This document shows positions 1-8,273 of a stretch of 64,000 bases of DNA, one piece after another. The notes beneath the pieces were generated by a model, which made no database searches, was not told the DNA's origin, and saw only the letters and a list, made by a program, of their open reading frames with translations. Numbering within the stretch: the stretch's first letter is position 1; the number at the start of each line of letters is the position of its first letter. Origin of the DNA: Photobacterium gaetbulicola Gung47 (lineage in GTDB: Bacteria; Pseudomonadota; Gammaproteobacteria; Enterobacterales; Vibrionaceae). The translations under genes were made by a program, and so were the position numbers. The DNA is taken from contig CP005974.1 in the NCBI GenBank assembly GCA_000940995.1, forward strand, positions 2,170,001-2,234,000, written 5' to 3'.

Positions 1-701
1 TCCGCGCGTTGGATAATGTGATCCCGGCAGAAGTGCAGTATGAAGTGTTATACCGCTGTCGCCGTATGCTCCGTCGCGCAACTCGTTGGATCTTGCGAAA
101 CCGAGACAGAAAACTGGGTATCGAGCAGCTGATTGCCTTCTATCAGCCGATTGTCAACAAGCTGCGTGAAAACTTGGAGCGTTACCTTGTCACTGAAGAG
201 GTCCAGGAGCATAACGATCAGGCCGAAGAGATGATCAAGCAGGGGATCCCTAATGATTTGGCACACAACATAGCACGTTTGAGTAGCCTGTACTCGGCTA
301 TGGATATTGCCCAGATCGCGACGGGAGCGGATAAAGATCTCGACTTTATCGCCCGTGTATACTTTGTTGTTGGCTCCGATCTGTCGTTGCACTGGTTCCT
401 CAAGCAGGTTCATAACCAGCCCGTTGAGAACCACTGGCAGGCGCTAGCCAGGGCCTCGTTCCGTGAAGATCTCGATTGGCAGCAACGCCAATTGACCCTA
501 GCTGTCATAAGTAGTGGCCTGGAGGCTCCGGATGCAGAGAGCTTGATCGAAAATTGGATGGATCAACACAAGTCCGCTATACATCGTTGGAATACCGTTC
601 TGGCTGAGTTCAAAGTGGGAACAACGCATGAATTTGCTAAGTTCTCTGTTGCTTTGCGAGAGCTTATGTTATTGAATCTTAACTGCCAAACAGTGGCATA
701 A
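1..701 (+). CDS. gdhB: NAD-specific glutamate dehydrogenase, C-terminal end (partial)
   Basis: The reading frame is open from base 3 and ends at TAA 699-701, so only the last ~233 residues of a much longer protein are present. The all-helical segment with RCRRMLRRATRW near its start and a helix-rich tail matches the C-terminus of the very large (about 1600 aa) NAD-dependent glutamate dehydrogenases, which convert glutamate to 2-oxoglutarate and ammonia in the cytoplasm. In Vibrio genomes this gene commonly lies just upstream of pyrD, as here. The catalytic domain lies outside the window. The family call rests on sequence character and gene order. Confidence 0.8.
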   Translation, partial: RALDNVIPAEVQYEVLYRCRRMLRRATRWILRNRDRKLGIEQLIAFYQPIVNKLRENLERYLVTEEVQEHNDQAEEMIKQGIPNDLAHNIARLSSLYSAMDIAQIATGADKDLDFIARVYFVVGSDLSLHWFLKQVHNQPVENHWQALARASFREDLDWQQRQLTLAVISSGLEAPDAESLIENWMDQHKSAIHRWNTVLAEFKVGTTHEFAKFSVALRELMLLNLNCQTVA

Positions 702-767
702 TATTAAAAATTGGCTTTTATACTCATTGATAATATTAAAGCCATATAAATGACAAAATTGCTGTTC

Positions 768-802
768 AAAAAGCCACCATGATGACGATGGTGGCTTTTT
801 TA
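768..802 (+). terminator. Rho-independent terminator after glutamate dehydrogenase
   Basis: A 13-bp perfect stem pairs 768-780 (AAAAAGCCACCAT) with 788-800 around a 7-nt loop, and runs into a T tract. It sits 67 bp after the stop codon. The A/T ends make it potentially bidirectional. Confidence 0.85.
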
Positions 803-818
803 TTATAAATAACGTGCC

Positions 819-834
819 ATATAAACGTTTGCTT
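819..834 (+). promoter_or_regulatory. Possible PurR-like box upstream of pyrD
   Basis: The 16-mer at 819-834 centres on AAACGTTTGC and matches about 11 of 16 positions of the enterobacterial PurR palindrome; the right half is good and the left half poor. PurR controls pyrD in E. coli. Here the box is about 175 bp from the start codon, farther upstream than usual, so the call is weak. Confidence 0.3.
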
Positions 835-927
835 TTGGGGTGATAAAATAAAATCAGCATTTTCAAGTATCTAACCCTATATCTGATGGGCTAGGCCATT
901 TTTTTCGATATAAACACAAATTAGTCA

Positions 928-991
928 TTGAATTTAGATAGTAAAGTGTGAATAATATCCTCCCGTTTATACGGGGCTTTTATTAGGAGGT
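928..991 (+). promoter_or_regulatory. pyrD promoter and structured leader
   Basis: TTGAAT (928-933), a 17-bp spacer and AATAAT (951-956) form a sigma70-type promoter. Transcription would start about 6-9 nt later, inside TCCCG at 961-965. A transcript starting at a C could form the hairpin CCCGT (962-966) with ACGGG (970-974); one starting at G965 could not. In E. coli pyrD, start-site switching driven by CTP/GTP works this way. An upstream CCTCC (959-963) could also pair with the Shine-Dalgarno GGAGG (987-991). Confidence 0.5.
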
Positions 992-994
992 ACA

Positions 995-2005
995 ATGCTT
1001 TACCGCCTCGCTCGATCCGCTATTTTCAAGCTTGATGCAGAAAAAGCGCACGATCTAGCTATTCAGAACTTTTCTCGCTTTACTGGCACTCCTCTTGATC
1101 TTTTCTATCGCCAACATGTTCCTGATCGTCCTGTTGAAGTGATGGGTATCACATTTAAAAACCCTGTTGGTCTGGCTGCTGGCCTAGATAAAAACGGCGA
1201 ATGCATTGAAGCATTTGGCGCAATGGGCTTTGGTTTCGTTGAAGTCGGCACCGTAACGCCACGCCCACAGCCGGGTAACGATAAGCCTCGTTTGTTCCGT
1301 GTTATTCCTGCCGAGGGTATTATTAACCGTTTTGGTTTCAATAACTTAGGTGTTGACAACCTGATTGAAAACGTTAAGAAAGCCAACTATGACGGTGTGA
1401 TCGGCATCAACATTGGTAAGAACAAAGATACGCCGATTGAAAAGGGTGCAGAAGATTACCTTATCTGTATGGAAAAGGTGTACCCGTACGCAGGCTATAT
1501 CACCGTGAATATCTCTTCACCGAATACGCCGGGATTGCGCACGCTTCAGTACGGTGAAATGCTCGATGATCTGCTTTCTCAGCTAAAGGAGAAGCAAAAG
1601 CAGCTGGCAGAGAAGCATGGGAAGTATGTGCCATTGACGCTGAAGATCGCGCCGGATCTAGAAGATCATGAAATCAAGCAGATCGCTGAATCTTTGATCA
1701 AGAATAAGATCGATGGTGTGATTGCAACCAACACGACTTTGGATCGCTCCCTGGTTAAAGACATGCCACATTGCGATGAGGCAGGGGGCTTAAGTGGTCG
1801 TCCACTTCAGAACCGTAGTACGGAAGTGATCCGTATGTTGGCTGAAGAACTAGACGGCGCGTTGCCAATTATCGGCGTTGGCGGTATCGATTCCGCCGTA
1901 TCGGCCCGTGAAAAAATGGCTGCAGGTGCTAGCCTGGTTCAGATTTATTCTGGTTTTATCTACCATGGTCCGAAACTGGTTAAAGATATCGTCACCAATA
2001 TCTAA
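995..2005 (+). CDS. pyrD: Dihydroorotate dehydrogenase (quinone), class 2
   Basis: PyrD oxidises dihydroorotate to orotate in pyrimidine synthesis and passes electrons to quinone at the inner membrane. The 336-aa length matches class 2 enzymes. An N-terminal helical membrane-association segment (residues 1-40) precedes an FMN barrel with GLAAGLDKNGE, NRFGFNNLG, the catalytic-serine segment NISSPNTPGLR, and the C-terminal phosphate-binding IIGVGGI. The ATG at 995 follows a strong AGGAGG. The gene stands alone with its own promoter and terminator. Confidence 0.97.
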   Translation: MLYRLARSAIFKLDAEKAHDLAIQNFSRFTGTPLDLFYRQHVPDRPVEVMGITFKNPVGLAAGLDKNGECIEAFGAMGFGFVEVGTVTPRPQPGNDKPRLFRVIPAEGIINRFGFNNLGVDNLIENVKKANYDGVIGINIGKNKDTPIEKGAEDYLICMEKVYPYAGYITVNISSPNTPGLRTLQYGEMLDDLLSQLKEKQKQLAEKHGKYVPLTLKIAPDLEDHEIKQIAESLIKNKIDGVIATNTTLDRSLVKDMPHCDEAGGLSGRPLQNRSTEVIRMLAEELDGALPIIGVGGIDSAVSAREKMAAGASLVQIYSGFIYHGPKLVKDIVTNI

Positions 2006-2052
2006 TTAGTATCGCTATTAAGCATCATCTCATTTTTAAGTGAGACACCTGA

Positions 2053-2087
2053 GTACCTGCAAGAGGAATTTTGCAGGTACTTTTTTT
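2053..2087 (+). terminator. pyrD terminator
   Basis: Perfect 10-bp stem GTACCTGCAA (2053-2062) with 2071-2080, 8-nt loop, followed by seven T. It lies 47 bp after the pyrD stop. Confidence 0.92.
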
Positions 2088-2269
2088 ATGCCGATTCAAT
2101 GTCGAGCACCTTATCAATAGGAGTTTTGTCAAGTTTACAGCTTTTTATTCAGATTTTTTTGATTTTACTTCCTCTTTTTATTTGCAAATAGGGAAGTAGA
2201 ATTTGTCCTAAAGATTTGTTTGTTGTAGTGGATAAGCTTTGTAACGGACGACGGATATGGAGCGTACTT

Positions 2270-2815
2270 ATGTTGAAACCCAATAATTCATGGATGTGGT
2301 ATTACGACCAGAAGTACGATGCTCTAATGTTGGATCTCGGTGATGACATGCTTTTCCGCGTAGCGATTCCCACTAAAAACCTCATTCCATGCGCTTTCAC
2401 CCGTTCCACCTTTACGGTTGATGATGCATCGGTCTATCAAAGCTTCCTTGAAGGGATGTCAATTCTCGAACTTTCTGCACCGCGCAAAGCCGAACTGGCA
2501 CTTAATGCCGTTGCGGCAAGTCGCTTCCATAAGCCACTTATGCCTAAAAGCTGGTTCTTCAACCAGCAATCGGGGACTCATCAGCCGCAGCTGGGTGACA
2601 TTGTCACGCTGTCAACTGACCTCGGTGAAGGGCAGTTCCTGATTATTGAAAACAGTGGTACGGCAAGCTTGTGTATGATGGCTGATACCGCCTCGCTGGC
2701 GCTCAATGCTGCGAAAGAGATGGCGTTCTGTGAGACGATAAAAGTCATGAACGACCGTATGAAGGCCTATGAAGGGGCTGCAGAGGCGCCAGTTACGTTT
2801 GCCTTAGTGGGCTAA
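2270..2815 (+). CDS. zapC: Cell division protein ZapC
   Basis: ZapC is a cytoplasmic FtsZ-associated protein that stabilises the Z ring. The ATG at 2270 gives 181 aa, the usual family length (about 180), beginning MLKPNNSWMWYYD, with the family's LMLDLGDDMLFRV segment near residue 20 and a TFTVDDA segment. An upstream in-frame TTG would add 18 residues unlike the family, so it was not used; GGAGCG lies just before the ATG. Position directly after pyrD is the usual place in Vibrionaceae and Enterobacteriaceae. Confidence 0.9.
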   Translation: MLKPNNSWMWYYDQKYDALMLDLGDDMLFRVAIPTKNLIPCAFTRSTFTVDDASVYQSFLEGMSILELSAPRKAELALNAVAASRFHKPLMPKSWFFNQQSGTHQPQLGDIVTLSTDLGEGQFLIIENSGTASLCMMADTASLALNAAKEMAFCETIKVMNDRMKAYEGAAEAPVTFALVG

Positions 2816-3057
2816 GCTGTCTTTTCCGTCTTTCTATCTTTCTGTTATTTAACAGCCAACCGCTTGTGGCTTGAATATAGGCTAGCCTTGGCTAGCTGCC
2901 AAATCTCTGCTGTTTGAACTCCTATTTAAGCTTCTATCGCTTTCGCTTGCCTCAAAGGCGGTCCTTTGCCGTAACCTTCAAAGCAGCCATGTCAGGCTCT
3001 TTTCATTGTATTCAAGCGTTGTTTTAATCCCAGTCTAGACCTTGCCAACCTGTTCAT

Positions 3058-3113
3058 TGAAAGCCCATCACCAGGAGCGGTGATAGGGGCAGGGTGACCA
3101 CTCTGCGCTTTCA
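3058..3113 (+). ncRNA. Candidate structured RNA element (three-way junction)
   Basis: Three nested helices fit without overlap: TGAAAGC (3058-3064) with GCTTTCA (3107-3113); CCATCACC (3065-3072) with 3079-3087, one bulged base, loop AGGAGC; and GCAGGGT (3089-3095) with ACTCTGC (3100-3106), loop GACC. The AGGA in the second loop resembles a CsrA/RsmA site. It matches no RNA family I recognise, and the minus strand is also an open frame here, so a repeat or decayed gene is an alternative. Confidence 0.35.
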
Positions 3114-3256
3114 TCCATTTAAGGTAAGCCGGGCCATTGCCAGGTTTTATCGCGACCTTGAAAATCACGTCTGTATTTTACTCAGTATTGGTCGGTAATT
3201 GACCGAGTCTGTGTCCAAACCCGGGGTGGCTAAATTGGGAATGTGACAGTAATCAC

Positions 3257-3283
3257 GCCCTGAAACAGGGCTTTTCTTATTTT
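3257..3283 (+). terminator. Terminator-like hairpin upstream of rlmKL
   Basis: GCCCTG and CAGGGC pair around a GAAA-like loop and are followed by a T-rich stretch. No gene ends just before it, so it either closes a short untranslated transcript covering the structured region or acts as a leader attenuator. Confidence 0.5.
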
Positions 3284-3967
3284 TCCTGTTTAATAAAGCA
3301 CCATTCTTAGTGATGCAAGTCTAAAAATCTTATCTTTTTATCACTTTTTTACTGCCTCATTTCCGTCCTTAAGATTAAAAAAACACCATAATTTTGCACA
3401 TAAAAACACAGTAATCTACCCCTTATTTCCTCGTTTTCCGCCTTTCTGTAATTAAGTTACACTCTTCGCCACGGAGAAAGTCATGGTGATTAGGTTCCAA
3501 TGGTAATTATTTCCGAAAGGGAAATAATTAAAAGGTAGGATGAAAATCGGCTGCCGTGGTTTAATAAAGTAAAGGCGAATAAATGCTAATCAAGTAAGCA
3601 AGCGCCTACTGTTTGGAGTTGGGCTGGTGCAATTCTATCGCTATAAGTTGTTGATTATATGGTGCGTGGGGCGATTGTTTCTTGAGGTAAACAGTTTGAC
3701 TGCTCATGAAGTTAGGCTAAAAGTGATCGGTTGTTTACAATAGTGCACAATCTTAACGGAGCATATTGTTTACATATAGAAACGCTAATTAGCGGCTCTG
3801 GGAGTCAAACACGATTCGTCAGGGCGTGTGGTTAGACAGGAATCTGGCATTAGTGGCGTTTGACTGCTGTTTTTTTAGCTAAATAGCCGGGTTAGAACCT
3901 TTTATGACAAGGTATTTATTAGGTTTTCAGTTATAATTCACCGCAACATAAGTGTGAAAAGAACTCC

Positions 3968-6106
3968 ATGAATCAATATTTAGCTATCACTTCACGAGGT
4001 CTTGAGAACCTCCTTGCAGAAGAACTTAAGCAGCTTGGCGCACAGAGCGTACAGGTTGTCCATGCTGGCGTCCGTTTTAAGGCCGAACAAGCGACGGCAT
4101 ACCGCTGCTGTTTGTGGACGCGTATCGCGTCACGAATCATCCTGGTGCTGAGCGAATTTAATGTTCGTGATGATATGGATCTGTATTTGGGGGCAACCGC
4201 AATCAACTGGCCGAACTATTTTGGCAGTGATACCCGGATTATTGTCGATTTCAACGGTACGAACCGTGAAATCCGCAATAGCCAGTATGGTGCAATGAAG
4301 GTCAAAGATGCCATTGTCGATCGCTTTACCAAAGCCGATTTGCGTCGCCCTAGCATCGATCGCGAGCGTCCAGAGCTGCGTATTCATATGCGTCTTTCCG
4401 GAGAGAAAGGTGTGCTGGGCCTAGATATGGCGGGTAGCGGCCTGCATCAGCGTGGCTACCGAAGCGAGTCAGGCAAAGCACCACTTCGTGAAACTCATGC
4501 GGCAGCACTGGTGATGAAGTCCGGTTGGACACCAGAAAAACCGTTGTTGGATCCAATGTGTGGCTCGGGTACCTTGTTGATTGAAGCCGCCATGATGGCC
4601 GCTGATATTGCACCGGGTATCAAGCGCAAGCGTTGGGGCTTTGAGGCGATTAAAGACTTTGACCGTGAAGGTTGGTTAGAGATTCATGCTGAGGCAAAGG
4701 TAAAAGCACGCCGTGGCCCTGGTAATGTGACCACCAAGTTCTTTGGTCGTGAAATGGATCGTCGTGTACTGAGCATTGCCCGTGACAATGCCGGTCGTGC
4801 TGGCGTTAAAGACTTAATTGACTTTGAATACGGTGACGCTACACAACTGACCTGTCCTGAAGGTTTCTCTGAAGGTGTGATCCTGTGTAACCCTCCTTAT
4901 GGTGAGCGTTTGGGCACAACACCTGAGCTGATTTCTCTGTATAGCGAGTTTGGCAACCGCTTGAAGCTTGCATTTGCAGGCTCGACGGCCTCTATCTACT
5001 CATCGTCGAATGAATTATTGAGCTGCCTGCGCATGCGTGCTGACAAGCAGTTCAAATTGCGTAACGGTGCGCTGGATTGTGTGCTGAAAACTTACCTGAT
5101 CACTGCCGGTGGCGTTAAGCATGTTGAAGGTGAAGCTGAAGGCCGCATTGAAGAAGCGGAAGTGGCACCTGATTTTGCAAACCGTTTGAAGAAAAATATT
5201 GCCAAGCTGAGCAAGTGGGCCAAGAAAGAAGGCCTTGAGTGCTACCGCTTGTACGATGCTGACTTGCCTAACTACAATGCAGCCATCGACAAATACAAAG
5301 ATTACTTGGTGATTCAGGAATACGCTGCGCCGAAATCGGTACCTGAAGAGACAGCACGTCGCCGCCTGATGGATATCATGCGAGCCACCATCCAGGTAAC
5401 GGGCGTTGAGAACAACAAGGTTATCCTGAAAGTGCGTGAGCGCCAGAAGGGTAAAAGCCAGTACCAGAAGCTATCCAGTGCTGAGCGTCACATGGTAGTG
5501 AATGAGTACGGCGTAGATCTTAAGGTTAACCTTTACGACTACCTAGATACCGGCCTGTTCTTGGATCACAAAGTGACGCGTCGCCAGCTGGGCAAGATGG
5601 CGGCAGGTAAAGACTTCCTTAATTTGTTTGCTTACACTGGCTCGGCAACATGTCATGCGGCATGTGGTGGTGCGAAGTCGACCACAACAGTTGACATGTC
5701 AAACACTTACCTTCGTTGGGCGCAGGAAAACATGGAACTCAATGGTCAGGTTGGCCGTCAGCACCAGTTTATCCAGGCAGACTGCCTGCAGTGGCTGCAA
5801 GAGGCCGACGGTGAGTTCGATCTTATTTTCATTGATCCGCCAACGTTCTCTAACTCTAAGCGCATGAAGCAAAGTTTCGATGTTCAGCGCGACCACATCA
5901 TGCTGCTTGAGAACCTGAAACGTATGCTTCGTCCGCATGGCGAGATTGTTTTCTCGAATAATAAACGCCATTTCAAGATGGACTTCGAGAAACTTGAAGC
6001 GCTTGGCTTACAAGCGAAGAACATTTCTGATAAAACGTTGCCCATGGATTTTAGTCGCAACAAACAGATTCATAACTGCTGGATCATTACCCACAAGGAA
6101 GGTTAG
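3968..6106 (+). CDS. rlmL: Bifunctional 23S rRNA methyltransferase RlmKL (m2G2445/m7G2069)
   Basis: RlmKL uses SAM to methylate G2445 (N2) and G2069 (N7) of 23S rRNA during 50S assembly. The 712 aa match the E. coli fusion protein (702 aa). Order: N-terminal THUMP-containing domain, a first methyltransferase domain with DPMCGSGTLLIEAA and the N6/N2-type motif NPPYGERLG near residue 308, then a second Rossmann methyltransferase with LNLFAYTGS and IDPPTFSNSKRM near residue 623. The next gene starts on the base after its stop, so the two are probably co-transcribed. Confidence 0.96.
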   Translation: MNQYLAITSRGLENLLAEELKQLGAQSVQVVHAGVRFKAEQATAYRCCLWTRIASRIILVLSEFNVRDDMDLYLGATAINWPNYFGSDTRIIVDFNGTNREIRNSQYGAMKVKDAIVDRFTKADLRRPSIDRERPELRIHMRLSGEKGVLGLDMAGSGLHQRGYRSESGKAPLRETHAAALVMKSGWTPEKPLLDPMCGSGTLLIEAAMMAADIAPGIKRKRWGFEAIKDFDREGWLEIHAEAKVKARRGPGNVTTKFFGREMDRRVLSIARDNAGRAGVKDLIDFEYGDATQLTCPEGFSEGVILCNPPYGERLGTTPELISLYSEFGNRLKLAFAGSTASIYSSSNELLSCLRMRADKQFKLRNGALDCVLKTYLITAGGVKHVEGEAEGRIEEAEVAPDFANRLKKNIAKLSKWAKKEGLECYRLYDADLPNYNAAIDKYKDYLVIQEYAAPKSVPEETARRRLMDIMRATIQVTGVENNKVILKVRERQKGKSQYQKLSSAERHMVVNEYGVDLKVNLYDYLDTGLFLDHKVTRRQLGKMAAGKDFLNLFAYTGSATCHAACGGAKSTTTVDMSNTYLRWAQENMELNGQVGRQHQFIQADCLQWLQEADGEFDLIFIDPPTFSNSKRMKQSFDVQRDHIMLLENLKRMLRPHGEIVFSNNKRHFKMDFEKLEALGLQAKNISDKTLPMDFSRNKQIHNCWIITHKEG

Positions 6107-6364
6107 GTGCTAATTACTCTGTATAGCACAGAAGGGTGTCACCTTTGCGAGCAGGCATATAGCCTGCTCGTACAAGCTGGTGTCGAAGAGCGCGTTCAGG
6201 TGGTAGATATTGCCTTTGATGACGCGCTCTTTTCTCGTTACGGCGTCACAATTCCTGTGCTTTCTATTTTCAATCCTGATTCAGATTCAAACAGCCCTGA
6301 ACTCGGTTGGCCTTTTGATGCTGACGAGTTGGCACTATGGTTAAACAACAATGGCATTAATTAA
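6107..6364 (+). CDS. Glutaredoxin-like (DUF836) protein
   Basis: An 85-aa thioredoxin-fold protein. The N-terminus MLITLYSTEGCHLCEQA is a beta strand followed by a redox CxxC at residues 11-14, and TIPVL near residue 63 supplies the usual cis-proline. Proteins of this family sit between rlmL and uup in many gammaproteobacteria; the substrate is unknown. The start is a GTG directly after the rlmKL stop, and the 3' end overlaps the uup start by 14 nt, so translational coupling is likely. Confidence 0.85.
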   Translation: MLITLYSTEGCHLCEQAYSLLVQAGVEERVQVVDIAFDDALFSRYGVTIPVLSIFNPDSDSNSPELGWPFDADELALWLNNNGIN

Positions 6365-8273
6365 TATCAGTAACGCCCAATTGGCGTACGGTGATCATGC
6401 GCTGCTGGATAAAGCAGAGTTTCTTCTACAGCCTAACGAGCGAGTGTGTTTGGTAGGCCGCAATGGTGCCGGTAAATCCACTTTGATGAAAGTGATTGCC
6501 GGTGATGTACTGCTTGATGACGGCAGCATCCAGCGCGAATCAGAATTGCGTGTCTCGCGTTTGGAGCAGGATCCACCGCGTGATGCAGAAGGGACTGTGT
6601 TTGATTTCGTTTCAGAGGGTTTGGCTGAAATCGGTCAGGTGCTTAAAGAGTACCACCGTCTGCTCGACTTGATCACCAACGATCCGTCAGAGTCAAACTT
6701 TGCGAAATTGAATCGTGCACAAGAAAAAATTGACCATGCCGATGCGTGGCAGTTCGACAATAAGATCACCTCGGTACTGGAGCATCTGCAGCTTCAACCG
6801 CAAACCTTGCTGAAAGATTTGTCGGGTGGCTGGCAGCGTAAGGCGGCCTTGGCCCGTGCACTGGTGTGTGACCCTGATATTTTGCTGCTCGATGAGCCAA
6901 CTAACCACCTTGATGTATCAACTATCGAGTGGCTGGAAGGTTTTCTGAAAGAGTTCAGAGGCGCAATTGTGTTTATTTCGCACGACCGTGCCTTCATTCG
7001 TTCAATGGCAACCCGTATTGTCGATCTTGATCGTGGCCAGCTGGTTTCTTTCCCTGGGGATTACGACAAGTACCTGGAAGAGAAAGAAGAGCAGCTGCGT
7101 GTCGAAGCCGAGCAAAATGCCGAATTTGATAAAAAGCTGGCCCAGGAAGAAGTCTGGATCCGACAGGGCATCAAGGCCCGACGTACCCGTAACGAAGGCC
7201 GGGTTAGGGCACTGAAGCAGCTTCGTCGTGAGCGCAGCGAACGTCGTGAAGTCATGGGTAAAGCCGACATGCAGCTGCAGGAAGCCCAGCGTTCAGGCAA
7301 GATTGTCTTTGAAGCTGAGCACATCAGCTACAGCTATGGCGATAAGCCAATTATTAAAGACTTCAGTTTCAATGTCATGCGAGGCGATCGTATTGCACTT
7401 ATCGGTCCGAATGGTTGCGGTAAGAGTACACTGCTTAAGATCATGCTGGGCGACCTGAAGTCACAGGGTCACTTCCATTGTGGTACCAAGATTGAAGTTG
7501 CGTATTTTGACCAGTACCGTGAAGTGCTTGACCCAGAAAAAACTGTGATGGACAACCTTGCCGACGGCAAGCAGGAAGTGACAGTTAATGGCCGTACGCG
7601 TCATGCATTGGGTTATCTTCAGGACTTCCTTTTCCACCCACGTCGGGCACGTACACCGGTTAAAGCACTATCGGGTGGTGAGAAAAACCGCCTGCTGTTG
7701 GCGAAACTATTCCTAAAGCCTAATAATTTATTGGTGCTCGATGAACCAACCAATGATTTAGATATCGAAACATTGGAACTTTTGGAAGAAATTCTTGCCA
7801 ACTATCAGGGCACATTGTTGTTAGTGAGCCACGACCGTCAATTTGTTGATAATACAGTGACAACAAGTTGGATTTTCGAAGGGAACGGGGTCATTGATGA
7901 ATATGTCGGCGGCTACCATGATGCCCAGGAACAACGCGCTAATTCGCTAAGTCAGATTGCGAAGGAGCAGGCGGCTCAAATCGAAGCCGCGAAAAAGAAA
8001 GAAGAGAACAAGCAGCGCCAGGCTGCCCGTCCTAAAACTGGTAAGAAGCTCTCTTACAAGTTGCAGAAGGAACTGGAAGACCTGCCGCTACGAATAGAAG
8101 AACTGGAAAACGAAATTGCGCAATTGCAGGAATTGATTAACGATCCTGCTTTCTTCCAGGACGTGAAAAATGACACTCAAGGCACGCTGAATCGTTTGGC
8201 GGAAGCTGAAGCTGAATTTGAGCAGGCATTTGAACGCTGGGAAGAGCTTGAAGCAATGCAGAAGGAAGCTTAA
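6351..8273 (+). CDS. uup: ABC-F ATPase Uup
   Basis: Soluble tandem ATPase with no membrane segments, 640 aa (E. coli Uup 635). Domain 1 has Walker A GRNGAGKST and signature LSGGWQRKAALA; domain 2 has GPNGCGKST and LSGGEKNRLLLAKL; each has LLLDEPTNHLD or LVLDEPTNDLD Walker B segments. A charged linker joins them, and the last ~90 residues form the coiled coil typical of Uup, which binds DNA and ribosomes. Uup affects transposon precise excision and ribosome function. It overlaps both neighbours and belongs to the rlmKL operon. Confidence 0.95.
   Translation: MALINISNAQLAYGDHALLDKAEFLLQPNERVCLVGRNGAGKSTLMKVIAGDVLLDDGSIQRESELRVSRLEQDPPRDAEGTVFDFVSEGLAEIGQVLKEYHRLLDLITNDPSESNFAKLNRAQEKIDHADAWQFDNKITSVLEHLQLQPQTLLKDLSGGWQRKAALARALVCDPDILLLDEPTNHLDVSTIEWLEGFLKEFRGAIVFISHDRAFIRSMATRIVDLDRGQLVSFPGDYDKYLEEKEEQLRVEAEQNAEFDKKLAQEEVWIRQGIKARRTRNEGRVRALKQLRRERSERREVMGKADMQLQEAQRSGKIVFEAEHISYSYGDKPIIKDFSFNVMRGDRIALIGPNGCGKSTLLKIMLGDLKSQGHFHCGTKIEVAYFDQYREVLDPEKTVMDNLADGKQEVTVNGRTRHALGYLQDFLFHPRRARTPVKALSGGEKNRLLLAKLFLKPNNLLVLDEPTNDLDIETLELLEEILANYQGTLLLVSHDRQFVDNTVTTSWIFEGNGVIDEYVGGYHDAQEQRANSLSQIAKEQAAQIEAAKKKEENKQRQAARPKTGKKLSYKLQKELEDLPLRIEELENEIAQLQELINDPAFFQDVKNDTQGTLNRLAEAEAEFEQAFERWEELEAMQKEA

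Larger units (their letters stand above)
2816..3967. other. 1.15-kb intergenic region with structured elements
   Basis: No convincing protein gene lies between zapC and rlmKL. Seen here: a three-way-junction fold at 3058-3113, a dyad CTC...GGTC/GACCGAG around 3181-3207, and a terminator-like hairpin GCCCTG/CAGGGC with a T-rich tail near 3257-3280. On the minus strand a 58-codon frame runs 3168-2992 from a GTG start, without a clear ribosome site or recognised family. The rest is AT-rich promoter-like DNA before rlmKL. Confidence 0.6.
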
